From Scandinavium goeteborgense (GTDB lineage: Bacteria > Pseudomonadota > Gammaproteobacteria > Enterobacterales > Enterobacteriaceae), in contig NZ_CP054058.1 of assembly GCF_003935895.2 (NCBI RefSeq), forward strand, positions 2,647,177-2,711,176: a stretch of DNA of 64,000 nucleotides, read 5' to 3'. The notes below the pieces were generated by a model. It was given only the letters and a program-made list of their open reading frames with translations, searched no databases and had not been told where the DNA came from. A program made the position numbers and the translations under genes. Shown here one piece after another: positions 26,145 through 37,811 of the stretch; position 1 is the first letter of the stretch, and every line of letters starts with the position of its first letter.

Positions 26145-26423
26145 TTACAACATCTTCAGCGTCGCAATTGGCTTCGGTGCGATGCCAAAATCTTCTTTCA
26201 GCTGCTGTTTACTTTTCATGACCATCTGCCCCTGGGTGTCGATAGTCATGTGCTGCGCGTCGTTGTTGTAACGCGCCTGCCACAACATCACCAGTTGCAG
26301 ACTGTTCTCTTTTTGCTCTGACGTTAAGGCCACGCCATCCGGCCATTTTCCCAGCTCTACAGCCGTCGCCAGACGCTGATAAACTTCCTCAGTCATGCCG
26401 TCGATAATTTGCTCAATTTCCAC
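26145..26423 (-). CDS. yeaC: Conserved DUF1315 protein YeaC
   Basis: 92 residues, soluble. Highly similar to E. coli YeaC (MTEEVYQRLATAVELGKWPDG and MVMKSKQQLKEDFGI). Function unknown. Lies 42 bases after msrB on the same strand, so it is probably co-transcribed as in E. coli. Confidence 0.93.
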   Translation of the reverse strand: MEIEQIIDGMTEEVYQRLATAVELGKWPDGVALTSEQKENSLQLVMLWQARYNNDAQHMTIDTQGQMVMKSKQQLKEDFGIAPKPIATLKML

Positions 26424-26465
26424 GATCGGGTCCGCTCCTCAGGAATAATTTGCTGAATCGTTTCT

Positions 26466-26879
26466 TCAGCCCTTAGTTAGGTCGCCATTTTCATTATCGG
26501 TGAAGCTCAAAGAGGCCGAATTGACACAAAAGCGCTCTCCGCTCGGTTGTGGCCCATCCGGGAACACGTGCCCGAGATGCGCGTCACAGTTTCCGCATCG
26601 AATTTCTGTGCGCTGCATACCATGAGAGTAATCATTCAGGTAACGAATAGCCGTGTCGCTTACCGGCTCGTAGAAGCTCGGCCAGCCGCAGCCAGAGTCG
26701 TATTTGCTTTCCGCGTTAAACAGCGGCGCATCGCACACCAGGCAGTGGTAAAGGCCGTCACGCTTGTTGTGCAGGAGGCGGCCGGTGAATGGCGGTTCGG
26801 TTCCGTGATTCTGCGTCACGTAAAACTGCATTTCGCTAAGAGCGCTTTTCAGCTCTTCCGGGGAAGGTTTGTTAGCCAT
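26466..26879 (-). CDS. msrB: Peptide-methionine (R)-S-oxide reductase
   Basis: 137 residues. Repairs methionine-R-sulfoxide in proteins. Two CxxC zinc pairs (HCLVC and RCGNC), the fold motif [11 protein letters not shown], and the catalytic Cys in [14 protein letters not shown] at 26879 matches the family. Divergent from gapA across a 338-base regulatory region. Confidence 0.96.
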   Translation of the reverse strand: MANKPSPEELKSALSEMQFYVTQNHGTEPPFTGRLLHNKRDGLYHCLVCDAPLFNAESKYDSGCGWPSFYEPVSDTAIRYLNDYSHGMQRTEIRCGNCDAHLGHVFPDGPQPSGERFCVNSASLSFTDNENGDLTKG

Positions 26880-26995
26880 ATGCTCACATCTCGCTGTATA
26901 AGGGTCCACTTCTGCCACGATTCTAACAAAACATTAACAATGAAGTGCGAACTTTTGTTCTAAACTTATTCGTTGCGAAAGGGTAGCCAGGTAAT

Positions 26996-27011
26996 TGTGA
27001 TGCACATCACA
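26996..27011. promoter_or_regulatory. CRP-binding site between msrB and gapA
   Basis: TGTGATGCACATCACA is a perfect CRP palindrome (TGTGA-N6-TCACA). It lies about 220 bases before gapA, in a region known in E. coli to hold several gapA promoters including CRP-dependent ones, and about 115 bases before msrB on the other side. Confidence 0.85.
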
Positions 27012-27146
27012 TTTTTATCTCTTATGGCCTTTAAAATTCCCGCCGCAGGCCGCATATGGAAATGAGCCCAATGGATGAGTGAGGCATTCAGTCGCGCAAA
27101 GGTTGTGCATAGGATTGATTTGTCGCAATGATTGACACGATTCCGC

Positions 27147-27174
27147 TTGACGCTGCGTAAGCTTTTTGTAATTT
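27147..27174 (+). promoter_or_regulatory. Main gapA promoter
   Basis: TTGACG (-35), 16-base spacer, TAATTT (-10), 44 bases before the gapA ATG. The block is nearly identical in my recollection to the strong proximal gapA promoter of E. coli. Confidence 0.75.
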
Positions 27175-27205
27175 TACAGGCAACCTTTTATTCACTAATA
27201 AATAG

Positions 27206-28213
<1,008 letters not shown>

Positions 28214-28247
28214 GTTGAGATGAGACACTGATTCAAAACTGATCTTA

Positions 28248-28272
28248 AAAGGCGACCTCGGTCGCCTTTTTT
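28248..28272 (+). terminator. Rho-independent terminator of gapA
   Basis: AAAGGCGAC, loop CTCG, GTCGCC followed by six T. Confidence 0.92.
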
Positions 28273-28310
28273 ATTGCTTTACGTTTACGGCTAACCATTA
28301 GGATTGCACC

Positions 28311-29195
28311 ATGATTAACAAAATTTTTGCTCTCCCGGTAGTTGAACAACTCTCCCCTGTTCTCTCTCGTCGTCAGCTTGACGATCTGGAATTGATTGTC
28401 GTCGATCACCCACAGGCTAAAGCCTCTTTTGCACTTCAGGGCGCGCACCTGCTCTCCTGGAAACCTGCCGGAGAAGCTGACGTGCTGTGGCTCAGTAATA
28501 ACACCCCATTCAAAAACGGCGTCGCACTGCGTGGCGGCGTGCCAATCTGCTGGCCATGGTTTGGCCCGGCGGAACAGCAGGGTCTGCCTGCGCACGGTTT
28601 TGCGCGTAATCTGCCGTGGAACCTGAAAGCCCATAACGAAGACGACAACGGTGTGGTGCTGACTTTCGAACTGCAAAGCAGCGAAGAAACCAAGAAACTG
28701 TGGCCGCACGACTTCACGCTGTATGCGCGTTTCAAAGTGGGTAAAACCTGTGAAATCGAGCTGGAAGCGCACGGTGAATTTGAAACCACCTCTGCCCTGC
28801 ACACCTATTTCAACGTCGGCGACATCAGCGCAGTGAAAGTGAGTGGCTTTGGCGATCGCTACATCGATAAAGTGAAAAATGCCGAAGAAGGCGTGCTGAC
28901 CGATGGCGTGCAGACCTTCCCGGACCGTACCGACCGCGTGTACCTGAATGCGGAAGGCTGCAGCGTGATCCACGACGGTGCACTGGGCCGTAATATTGAC
29001 GTCATCCACGGTCATCAGAGTAACGTTGTTGGCTGGAACCCAGGTCCTGCGCTGTCCGTTAGCATGGGCGATATGCCAGACGACGGATACAAAACCTTTG
29101 TTTGTGTGGAAACTGCCTGCGTGACCACGCCGCAGAAAGCGTCAGAAGAAAAACCAACGCGTCTGTCGCAGTCGATTCGCGTCGCTAAACGCTAA
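28311..29195 (+). CDS. yeaD: D-hexose-6-phosphate mutarotase YeaD
   Basis: 294 residues of the aldose-1-epimerase superfamily. Interconverts anomers of glucose-6-phosphate and related sugar phosphates. Conserved segments RGGVPICWPWFGP (phosphate/sugar binding), PAHGFARNLPW with catalytic His, and ALHTYFNVGDI; the late acidic catalytic region is around NPGPALSVSMGDMPDDGYKTFVCVE. Lies just after gapA, consistent with a glycolytic support role. Confidence 0.95.
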   Translation: MINKIFALPVVEQLSPVLSRRQLDDLELIVVDHPQAKASFALQGAHLLSWKPAGEADVLWLSNNTPFKNGVALRGGVPICWPWFGPAEQQGLPAHGFARNLPWNLKAHNEDDNGVVLTFELQSSEETKKLWPHDFTLYARFKVGKTCEIELEAHGEFETTSALHTYFNVGDISAVKVSGFGDRYIDKVKNAEEGVLTDGVQTFPDRTDRVYLNAEGCSVIHDGALGRNIDVIHGHQSNVVGWNPGPALSVSMGDMPDDGYKTFVCVETACVTTPQKASEEKPTRLSQSIRVAKR

Positions 29196-29234
29196 TCACA
29201 TCCTGCACCACCACTCTCTGCACCAACGCAATGC

Positions 29235-29260
29235 AAAACAGGGCGTCTCCGCCCTGTTTT
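29235..29260. terminator. Bidirectional terminator between yeaD and mipA
   Basis: AAAACAGGGCG, loop TCTC, CGCCCTGTTTT: A and T runs flank the stem, so it serves both convergent genes. Confidence 0.88.
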
Positions 29261-29291
29261 ATTGCACTCTGGGCACCTCAACGGTGCATTA

Positions 29292-30041
29292 TCAGAAGCT
29301 GTAGGTCACACCGGTGGACAGCAGTCCGGTCCAGTTTTTGTCGACCATCGGGCTGTCAGTGACTTCATCCGACAAGCGGGTGTAACGCCCGACTCCGTAG
29401 ACGCTCCAGTCAGCATTCAGCTTATAGTTCACAGAAAGCTCGACATACGGGTTCCAGCCGTCGTTAGGATCGTAGCTGCGCAGGCCACTTTTCTTCGACT
29501 CGTTTTTGGAAACACCATAGTAATAATCGTTCTGATTTTCACTGTTCCACTGCAAACCGATCCCCGGCGTGATGGTCAGGCTGCCCGCGTTATAACGGTA
29601 CAGCCACGCCATATCCCAGGCGATGCCGTTGCTCTTGTCCAGCGTGTCACCTGCAAGCGTCGTGCGCAGGAACCCGTACTGCGTAAAGTGCAGGTATGAC
29701 AGGCCGGCCATCATCGTCGACTGGCGACGATCGAGCTTACGCAGCTGATTGTTGTCGCTGTCGCCTGGCTTAAAGTACAGCGGCGACCAGTAGGCGGTGA
29801 TGGAGAGCTTATCGGCGGTATCGTTCCACAGGTAATACCCTGCGCCGATGCCGTGGAACCAGAAGTTATCACTTTCGAAATCAATGGCCGGGAAAGGGTA
29901 AACATCACTGCTGTACTGTTTGTACGGATGCCCTACTACCCCCACGCCTGCGCCCAGCGTCAGTTTGCTGTCCTCAGCATGCACAACGGTTGATGCTGTT
30001 GCGAGGAGCACACCCGTTGTCAGAAGTTTGATTAATTTCAC
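29292..30041 (-). CDS. mipA: MltA-interacting outer-membrane protein MipA
   Basis: 249 residues with a signal peptide (LIKLLTTGVLLATASTVVHA) and an outer-membrane beta-barrel typical of MipA/OmpV: alternating hydrophobic strands and a C-terminal aromatic residue (GVTYSF). Scaffolds the murein hydrolase MltA and synthase complexes. I chose GTG at 30041 with GGGA eight bases upstream, which gives the E. coli-like N-terminus; the ATG at 30059 adds MKGICN. Confidence 0.93.
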   Translation of the reverse strand: MKLIKLLTTGVLLATASTVVHAEDSKLTLGAGVGVVGHPYKQYSSDVYPFPAIDFESDNFWFHGIGAGYYLWNDTADKLSITAYWSPLYFKPGDSDNNQLRKLDRRQSTMMAGLSYLHFTQYGFLRTTLAGDTLDKSNGIAWDMAWLYRYNAGSLTITPGIGLQWNSENQNDYYYGVSKNESKKSGLRSYDPNDGWNPYVELSVNYKLNADWSVYGVGRYTRLSDEVTDSPMVDKNWTGLLSTGVTYSF

Positions 30042-30353
30042 GTTGCATATCCCTTTCAAATTACAAGCGGCTGAAGTTTAACCGCCCGTTACGTTGACCT
30101 CAAACTTTTTACTTCTGCTTACGATATTTAACCGCTCAAATTGCCACCTTTTGATGACACTCCGCTTACAGGCGGATGACGGCACCATGAAGCCCTGAAT
30201 TTTCTTCGGCTTTAAGTCGCGGTATTTTTTGATGAGTTATTGATATGTCATTGAAATTGACTTTTGCCAACATGCAAGTTTTCCAAATGCCATCTACGCT
30301 TAAATTCAGAAGGTGTAATCGCGGGGCACGTTATGTTTTCAGACCCGACAACC

Positions 30354-30369
30354 TGGCACAAGGGTTGCT
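30354..30369 (+). promoter_or_regulatory. Sigma-54 promoter of yeaGH
   Basis: TGGCAC (-24 element), 5-base spacer AAGGG, TTGCT (-12 element): an essentially consensus sigma-54 site about 115 bases before yeaG. In E. coli yeaGH belongs to the nitrogen-starvation (NtrC) regulon. No clear NtrC site was identified by eye in the 300 bases upstream (30060-30353), which otherwise holds no gene. Confidence 0.88.
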
Positions 30370-30470
30370 GGAGATTGAGCGAGCGTCGTTCAGCTTATCC
30401 CTTCCGGGAGCCTCTATTATTCATACGAACGGCTCTTATCCTGTGCTAAAAAACGAAAGGACGGCATGCC

Positions 30471-32405
30471 ATGAATATATTCGATCACTATCGCCAGCGT
30501 TATGAAGCTGCCAAGGACGAAGAGTTCACACTGCAGGAATTTCTTGCAACCTGTAAGCAAGATCGCAGTGCCTATGCCAATGCGGCAGAACGGCTATTGA
30601 TGGCTATCGGTGAGCCAATCATGGTCGATACTGCCCATGAGCCACGGCTGTCCCGTCTATTTTCGAATCGGGTGGTCGCACGCTACCCGGCGTTTGAAGA
30701 GTTCTACGGTATGGAAGACGCTATCGAACAGATCGTCGCCTACCTGAAACATGCCGCTCAGGGTCTGGAAGAGAAGAAACAGATCCTCTATTTACTGGGC
30801 CCGGTGGGCGGGGGTAAATCGTCGCTGGCTGAACGACTGAAAGCGCTGATGCAGCGCGTTCCCATTTATGTGCTGAGCGCGAACGGTGAACGCAGCCCAG
30901 TGAACGATCACCCGCTGTGTCTGTTTAACCCGCAGGAAGATGCGCAGATTCTTGAAAAAGAGTACGGCATCCCGAACCGCTATCTCGGCACAATTATGTC
31001 GCCGTGGGCGGCAAAACGTCTGAACGAGTTTGGCGGCGACATCACCAAGTTCCGTGTAGTGAAAGTATGGCCGTCGATTCTGGCGCAGATTGCTATCGCC
31101 AAAACCGAACCGGGTGATGAGAACAACCAGGATATCTCTGCCCTGGTCGGTAAAGTCGATATCCGCAAACTGGAAAACCACGCGCAAAACGATCCGGATG
31201 CTTATGGCTACTCCGGTGCGCTGTGCCGCGCGAACCAGGGTCTGATGGAATTCGTCGAGATGTTTAAAGCCCCAATTAAGGTGCTGCATCCACTACTGAC
31301 CGCGACGCAGGAAGGGAACTACAACGGGACCGAAGGCATCTCTGCCCTGCCGTTTAACGGCATCATTTTGGCGCACTCGAACGAATCTGAGTGGGTGACC
31401 TTCCGTAATAACAAAAACAATGAGGCGTTCCTTGACCGTGTGTACATCGTCAAAGTGCCTTATTGCCTGCGGATTTCCGAAGAGATCAAAATCTACGAAA
31501 AACTGCTTAATCACAGTGAGCTGACCCATGCGCCATGCGCGCCAGGCACGCTCGAAACGCTGTCCCGCTTCTCGATTCTGTCGCGTCTGAAAGAGCCGGA
31601 AAACTCGAGCATCTACTCAAAAATGCGCGTGTATGACGGTGAAAGCCTGAAAGACACCGACCCGAAAGCGAAATCCTATCAGGAGTATCGCGATTACTCG
31701 GGCGTGGACGAAGGCATGAACGGGCTGTCGACGCGCTTTGCGTTCAAAATCCTTTCCCGTGTGTTCAACTTCGATCACGTCGAAGTGGCGGCTAACCCGG
31801 TGCATCTGTTCTACGTGCTGGAGCAGCAGATTGAGCGCGAGCAGTTCCCGCAGGAACAGTCAGAACGTTATCTGGAGTTCCTCAAAGGCTATCTGATCCC
31901 GAAATACGCCGAGTTCATCGGCAAAGAGATCCAGACCGCCTACCTGGAATCCTACTCTGAGTACGGGCAGAACATTTTCGACCGCTACGTCACGTACGCA
32001 GACTTCTGGATCCAGGATCAGGAATACCGGGACCCGGATACCGGTCAGCTGTTTGACCGTGAATCCCTGAACGCGGAACTGGAAAAAATTGAAAAGCCTG
32101 CCGGGATCAGCAACCCGAAAGACTTCCGTAACGAAATCGTCAATTTCGTGCTGCGCGCCCGGGCGAACTACAGCGGACGTAATCCGAACTGGACCAGCTA
32201 CGAAAAACTGCGCACGGTTATCGAGAAGAAAATGTTCTCCAATACCGAAGAGCTGTTGCCGGTGATTTCGTTTAACGCCAAAACCTCAACCGACGAGCAG
32301 AAAAAACACGACGATTTTGTCGATCGCATGATGGAGAAAGGCTACACCCGGAAACAGGTACGCCTGCTGTGCGAATGGTATCTGCGCGTGCGCAAATCGT
32401 CATAA
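30471..32405 (+). CDS. yeaG: PrkA-family serine protein kinase YeaG
   Basis: 644 residues, the E. coli length. AAA+ domain with Walker A GPVGGGKSS near residues 110-118, then the PrkA C-terminal kinase-like domain. It autophosphorylates and affects survival under prolonged nitrogen starvation in E. coli. ATG follows GAAAGGACGG. Transcribed from the sigma-54 promoter upstream, with yeaH after a REP element. Confidence 0.97.
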   Translation: MNIFDHYRQRYEAAKDEEFTLQEFLATCKQDRSAYANAAERLLMAIGEPIMVDTAHEPRLSRLFSNRVVARYPAFEEFYGMEDAIEQIVAYLKHAAQGLEEKKQILYLLGPVGGGKSSLAERLKALMQRVPIYVLSANGERSPVNDHPLCLFNPQEDAQILEKEYGIPNRYLGTIMSPWAAKRLNEFGGDITKFRVVKVWPSILAQIAIAKTEPGDENNQDISALVGKVDIRKLENHAQNDPDAYGYSGALCRANQGLMEFVEMFKAPIKVLHPLLTATQEGNYNGTEGISALPFNGIILAHSNESEWVTFRNNKNNEAFLDRVYIVKVPYCLRISEEIKIYEKLLNHSELTHAPCAPGTLETLSRFSILSRLKEPENSSIYSKMRVYDGESLKDTDPKAKSYQEYRDYSGVDEGMNGLSTRFAFKILSRVFNFDHVEVAANPVHLFYVLEQQIEREQFPQEQSERYLEFLKGYLIPKYAEFIGKEIQTAYLESYSEYGQNIFDRYVTYADFWIQDQEYRDPDTGQLFDRESLNAELEKIEKPAGISNPKDFRNEIVNFVLRARANYSGRNPNWTSYEKLRTVIEKKMFSNTEELLPVISFNAKTSTDEQKKHDDFVDRMMEKGYTRKQVRLLCEWYLRVRKSS

Positions 32406-33764
<1,359 letters not shown>

Positions 33765-33769
33765 TCTCC

Positions 33770-33806
33770 CGTCAGCCAGAAAATTCCCCTCTGGCTGACG
33801 TCTTTT
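33770..33806 (+). terminator. Rho-independent terminator of yeaGH
   Basis: CGTCAGCCAGA, loop, TCTGGCTGACG, then TCTTTT. It marks the left edge of the accessory region. Confidence 0.9.
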
Positions 33807-33988
33807 GCTGACCTCGCACGCTTCATTCCCCATGTTAATCACGCGATCATGAATATCGTTCATGTTGAGTGAAATTAAATCACTTTTCCTCAATCACTGA
33901 CTCAGGCATAAATTGAATCCTGTTATTTAATTAATTTTGAAGACGACTGAATTAAAACCCGGTTTTATTTCAGCCGCCAGGATGCCAG

Positions 33989-34978
33989 ATGACGATGAAT
34001 AAAGAATTTACTTTCACCCTTAAGCGCATTCGTTTCGACGAGAATTATAACCCTTCAGAAAATACGCGTATTACCACCAACTTTGCTAATCTGGCAAGGG
34101 GCGAGAAGCGCGAGGACAACTTGCGCAACACATTGGTGATGATTGATAACCGGTTCAATTCTCTTGCGCATTGGGATAACCCAACGGGCGATCGTTATTC
34201 TGTCGAACTTGAAATCATTACGGCACAATTGAATATTCATCTTGAAGGCAAGGCCGATGCCTTCCCGGTGATTGAAATATTAAAAACCCACATCATTGAT
34301 AAAAAAACCAATGAACGCGTGGAAGGGATTCTGGGCAATAATTTCTCATCTTACGTGCGTGATTATGATTTCAGCGTTTTGCTGCCCGCACACAATAAGA
34401 ATAAAGCGGAACTTAGCCTGCCTGATGACTTTGGTGAATTACACGGGAACATCTTTAAGTGCTTTGTGAATTCAGACACGTACAAAGAAAACTTTGCGAA
34501 AGCGCCGGTTATTTGCCTGAGCGTATCCAGTAAAAACACCTATTACCGCACGGGTAATCAGCATCCCGTTTTAGGCGCGGAATATCAGCAGGACGAGCCG
34601 TCCTTGACCGATACCTATTTTGCAAAAATGGGGCTGCGGGCGCGTTACTTTATGCCTGAAAACAGCGTTGCCCCGCTGGCGTTTTATTTCACTGGCGACC
34701 TACTCAGTGATTACACCGACCTCGAACTGATTGGCACTATCAGCACGATGGAGACGTTCCAGAAAATTTACCGCCCGGAAATATACAATGCTAATTCCGC
34801 GGCAGGTCTACAGTATCAACCCAGCCTGAACTATCAGGATTATTCTCTGACACGCATTGTTTACGATCGCGAAGAACGCAGCCAGTTGGCTATTGAGCAA
34901 GGGAAATTTACTGAACAGCACTTCATCAAACCCTATCAAACTGTTCTTGAACAATGGTCCGCTCATTCCGTTCTTTGA
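33989..34978 (+). CDS. mesX: DUF1852 protein MesX, partner of the folate-independent methionine synthase
   Basis: 329 residues, soluble, recognised as the DUF1852 family (FTLKRIRFDENYNPSENTRI, RGEKREDNLRNTLVMIDNRF). DUF1852 proteins are encoded beside MesD-type core methionine synthases and are needed for their activity. Starts at the ATG at 33989 (a second ATG is two codons on). The mesD ATG follows its stop by 27 bases. There is no clear MetJ box upstream; only one AGACGACT half-site at 33942-33949. Confidence 0.85.
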   Translation: MTMNKEFTFTLKRIRFDENYNPSENTRITTNFANLARGEKREDNLRNTLVMIDNRFNSLAHWDNPTGDRYSVELEIITAQLNIHLEGKADAFPVIEILKTHIIDKKTNERVEGILGNNFSSYVRDYDFSVLLPAHNKNKAELSLPDDFGELHGNIFKCFVNSDTYKENFAKAPVICLSVSSKNTYYRTGNQHPVLGAEYQQDEPSLTDTYFAKMGLRARYFMPENSVAPLAFYFTGDLLSDYTDLELIGTISTMETFQKIYRPEIYNANSAAGLQYQPSLNYQDYSLTRIVYDREERSQLAIEQGKFTEQHFIKPYQTVLEQWSAHSVL

Positions 34979-35005
34979 TTGACGAAAAGTATAAGGTCAC
35001 CTGTT

Positions 35006-36037
35006 ATGAAAAAATTATTACCGACTTCAACCGCCGGCAGTTTACCTAAACCTTCCTGGCTGGCGCAGCCTGAGACACTGTGGTCCCCGTGGAAATTGCA
35101 GGGCCAGGAATTAATCGACGGCAAGCAGGACGCCTTGCGTTTGTGTCTGGAGGATCAGCAGCAAGCGGGGATTGATATTGTCAGTGATGGCGAGCAAACC
35201 CGTCAGCATTTTGTCACGACGTTTATTGAGCACCTCAACGGCGTTGATTTCGAAAACCGTGAGATCGTTAAAATTCGTAATCGCTACGACGCCAGCGTGC
35301 CGACCGTTGTTGGCCCGGTGAGTCGCCAAAAATCCGTCTTCGTTGAAGATGCCAGACTATTACGCCAGCAAACCACGCAGCCGATTAAATGGGCCCTGCC
35401 AGGGCCGATGACGATGATCGACACGCTTTATGATAACCACTACAAAAGCCGCGAAAAACTGGCCTGGGAATTTGCCAAAATTCTCAATGAGGAAGCCAAA
35501 GAATTAGAGGCCGTGGGCGTCGATATTATCCAGTTTGATGAGCCGGCATTTAATGTGTTCTTTGATGAAGTGAATGACTGGGGAATTGCCACGTTAGAGC
35601 GGGCCATCGAAGGGCTTAAATGTGAAACGGCGGTACATATCTGCTACGGCTATGGCATTAAAGCCAATACAGACTGGAAAAAAACGCTGGGTACCGAATG
35701 GCGTCAATATGAAGAGATTTTTCCAAAGCTGCAAAAATCCAATATCGATATCATTTCGCTGGAATGTCAAAACTCTCACGTCCCGATGGAGCTCATGGAG
35801 CTGATTCGCGGTAAAAAGGTGATGGTTGGGGCTATTGACGTGGCAACCAACACCATCGAAACACCGGAAGAAGTCGCCGCGACGCTGCGAAAAGCGCTGC
35901 AGTATGTCGACGCCGACAAGCTCTATCCTTGCACCAATTGCGGAATGATCCCCCTGCCGCGCGGTGTCGCCAAAGGCAAGCTGGATGCGTTAAGCGCTGG
36001 GGCTGAAATCGTGCGCAAAGAACTGCTGGCGAAATAA
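35006..36037 (+). CDS. mesD: Core methionine synthase MesD (MetE C-terminal-type)
   Basis: 343 residues, equal to the catalytic C-terminal half of cobalamin-independent MetE without the folate-binding N-terminal half. Candidate zinc ligands are H211 and C213 in VHICYGYG and C309 in YPCTNCGMIPLPRG; the substrate loop is QFDEPAFN. Methylates homocysteine to methionine using a donor other than 5-methyl-tetrahydrofolate; MesD proteins work with MesX and are reported to need oxygen. ATG at 35006 with AAGG upstream. Accessory to the usual metE/metH. Confidence 0.88.
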   Translation: MKKLLPTSTAGSLPKPSWLAQPETLWSPWKLQGQELIDGKQDALRLCLEDQQQAGIDIVSDGEQTRQHFVTTFIEHLNGVDFENREIVKIRNRYDASVPTVVGPVSRQKSVFVEDARLLRQQTTQPIKWALPGPMTMIDTLYDNHYKSREKLAWEFAKILNEEAKELEAVGVDIIQFDEPAFNVFFDEVNDWGIATLERAIEGLKCETAVHICYGYGIKANTDWKKTLGTEWRQYEEIFPKLQKSNIDIISLECQNSHVPMELMELIRGKKVMVGAIDVATNTIETPEEVAATLRKALQYVDADKLYPCTNCGMIPLPRGVAKGKLDALSAGAEIVRKELLAK

Positions 36038-36057
36038 CGTCGCCCGCGAGCAGAATT

Positions 36058-36078
36058 GGGCGATCGCATCGATCGCCC
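36058..36078 (+). terminator. Probable terminator hairpin after mesD
   Basis: GGGCGATCG, loop CAT, CGATCGCCC, followed by CTCTTCC. Strong stem, weak T run. Confidence 0.6.
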
Positions 36079-36271
36079 CTCTTCCCATCTCATATCTTCC
36101 CCCCTTGCCCTCATCCTCTTGCTGTCATTCTTTTGTGCTATTGGTAAAACAGACGCCATGTTATTATAACTTTATCAACAAGTTGCCAATATGTTCGCGA
36201 TGGTTGTTACTTGGTTATAATGTAGTCTTGCGTTGGGTTTAGGCATTTACGCCGTGGCGGTTGAGGAATAT

Positions 36272-36892
36272 ATGAAAACTATCGTTTATGTTGTGGATGA
36301 TGACCAGTCGGTCAGGCAATCGATTGTCCGCTTGCTCGCATCGGCGGGTTACCCTGCTATCGAATTCGACTCTGCCGACACCTTTTTGACCTATTCCTTT
36401 TCTGACGTACCGAGTTGCATCATTCTGGATATGAAAATGCCAGACAAAGACGGCTTACACGTCGCGGATGCGTTGAAAGCCTGCGGCAGAGAAATGCCCG
36501 TTATCTTCCTCACCGGTTACGGCACGATTCCGATGTCAGTTCTGGCGATGAAAGCCGGGGCGTATGAATTCTTAACCAAGCCGGTCAATTCCGATGATTT
36601 GCTCAAAGCCGTGGAGGATGCCTTAACGCTGGCGTCAAACAATGCGGGTGAAATGCTGGAATATCAACATATCAAACAGCGCTATCTGACGCTGACCCCT
36701 CGCGAACAGGAAGTGCTGGCACTGACCATTAAAGGGCTGCTGAATAAACAAATTGCAGCGCAGTTGGGCGTGAGTGAAATTACGGTAAAGGTACATCGCC
36801 GTCGGGTGATGGATAAAATGCAGGTGCGTTCTCTCGCTGATTTGGTGCGTCATGCCGAACGGCTGAATGTGAATAAAGCGAAAGCCTCTTAA
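36272..36892 (+). CDS. FixJ/LuxR-type two-component response regulator
   Basis: 206 residues. Receiver domain at 1-120 with acidic pocket YVVDDDQS, phosphoacceptor Asp in IILDMKMPDKDG, LTGYG and conserved Lys in TKPVNSDD. A LuxR/FixJ helix-turn-helix follows at 140-200 (LTPREQEVLALTIKGLLNKQIAAQLGVSEITVKVHRRRVMDKM). ATG at 36272 after TTGAGGA; a TATAAT box lies at 36215-36220. No adjacent kinase; the likely partner is the large kinase at 43727-49330, and the likely target is the repeat operator at 41853-41909 (both inference). Confidence 0.9.
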   Translation: MKTIVYVVDDDQSVRQSIVRLLASAGYPAIEFDSADTFLTYSFSDVPSCIILDMKMPDKDGLHVADALKACGREMPVIFLTGYGTIPMSVLAMKAGAYEFLTKPVNSDDLLKAVEDALTLASNNAGEMLEYQHIKQRYLTLTPREQEVLALTIKGLLNKQIAAQLGVSEITVKVHRRRVMDKMQVRSLADLVRHAERLNVNKAKAS

Positions 36893-36906
36893 GCACGCAT
36901 CAATAG

Positions 36907-36935
36907 CGGCAGAGGCTATTCACCCCTGCCGTTTA
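36907..36935. terminator. Weak terminator-like hairpin between convergent genes
   Basis: CGGCAGAGG pairs with CCCTGCCG and is followed by TTTA; it lies between the regulator gene and the hydrolase gene. Confidence 0.45.
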
Positions 36936-36940
36936 TGCAC

Positions 36941-37762
36941 TTAGTTTGACTGTAAAAACGCGAGCAAATCGTCGTTCAACTGGCTCTGATGGGTCGCGGC
37001 AAAGCCGTGTGGCGCATTGTCATAGACTTTCAACTTCGCGCCACGAATCAGTTCAGCCGCCGCTTTCCCCGTGGTTTCAAACGGGACTATCTGGTCGTGA
37101 CTGCCATGGATAACCAGCGTTGGCACATCAATCTTCGCCAAATCTTCGCGGAAGTCAGTTTCCGAGAACGCGGTGACGCAATCCACCGTACCTTTCAGGG
37201 ACGCCAGCAGTGCAATGTTCAGGGTTTGGGTCAGTACCCCGTCGGACACCGTTTGCCCAGCGTTTGTGCCGTAAAACGGGGTGGCAAAATCGCTGATAAA
37301 CTGCGCCCTGTCTTTAAGTAACCCCTCTCGAATGCCCGCAAACACAGACAGGTCAACCCCGTCTGGGTTGGTGGCGCTTTTACCAAAGATAGGCGTCACC
37401 GCCCCCAGCAGGACCAGAGCGGCGACGCGTGACGTACCGTAACGCCCGATATAACGCGCAACATCCCCGCCGCCCATCGAGAAGCCAACGAGCCTGATGT
37501 CGGTCAGGTCCAGTTGGGTGATCAGGTCGTTAATATCAGAGGCAAAAGTGTCATAGTCATAGCCCGTCCACGGCTGGTCTGAGCGACCAAATCCACGGCG
37601 GTCAAACGCAATGGCGCGATATCCGCGCTCAGCCAGGAAATTCGCCTGGCTATCCCACATGTCCGCATCCAGCGGCCAGCCGTGGCTAAACAGCACCGGC
37701 TTTCCTGAACCCCAGTCTTTGTAATAAATCTGCGTGCCATCTTGAGTGGTGATTGTGCTCAT
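36941..37762 (-). CDS. Alpha/beta hydrolase (non-haem chloroperoxidase/arylesterase type)
   Basis: 273 residues, cytoplasmic. Catalytic triad: Ser in VGFSMGGGD, Asp in HGSHDQIVP, His in APHGFAATH; oxyanion loop SHGWPLDADMW. Typical of the cofactor-free haloperoxidase/perhydrolase esterases. ATG at 37762 with AGAGG upstream; the longer frame to 37855 runs into the MFS gene. Last gene of the leftward cassette (amidohydrolase, DoxX, MFS, hydrolase). It probably hydrolyses an ester or lactone intermediate; substrate unknown. Confidence 0.92.
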   Translation of the reverse strand: MSTITTQDGTQIYYKDWGSGKPVLFSHGWPLDADMWDSQANFLAERGYRAIAFDRRGFGRSDQPWTGYDYDTFASDINDLITQLDLTDIRLVGFSMGGGDVARYIGRYGTSRVAALVLLGAVTPIFGKSATNPDGVDLSVFAGIREGLLKDRAQFISDFATPFYGTNAGQTVSDGVLTQTLNIALLASLKGTVDCVTAFSETDFREDLAKIDVPTLVIHGSHDQIVPFETTGKAAAELIRGAKLKVYDNAPHGFAATHQSQLNDDLLAFLQSN

Positions 37763-37811
37763 CGTAGACCTCTGCTTTTTATGTTGTGAAAGACATGATT
37801 GGCGGAGACGG

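Noticed and set aside
30245-30505. 86-codon ORF upstream of yeaG
   Set aside because: It runs through the sigma-54 promoter and the yeaG start in another frame and has no family features.
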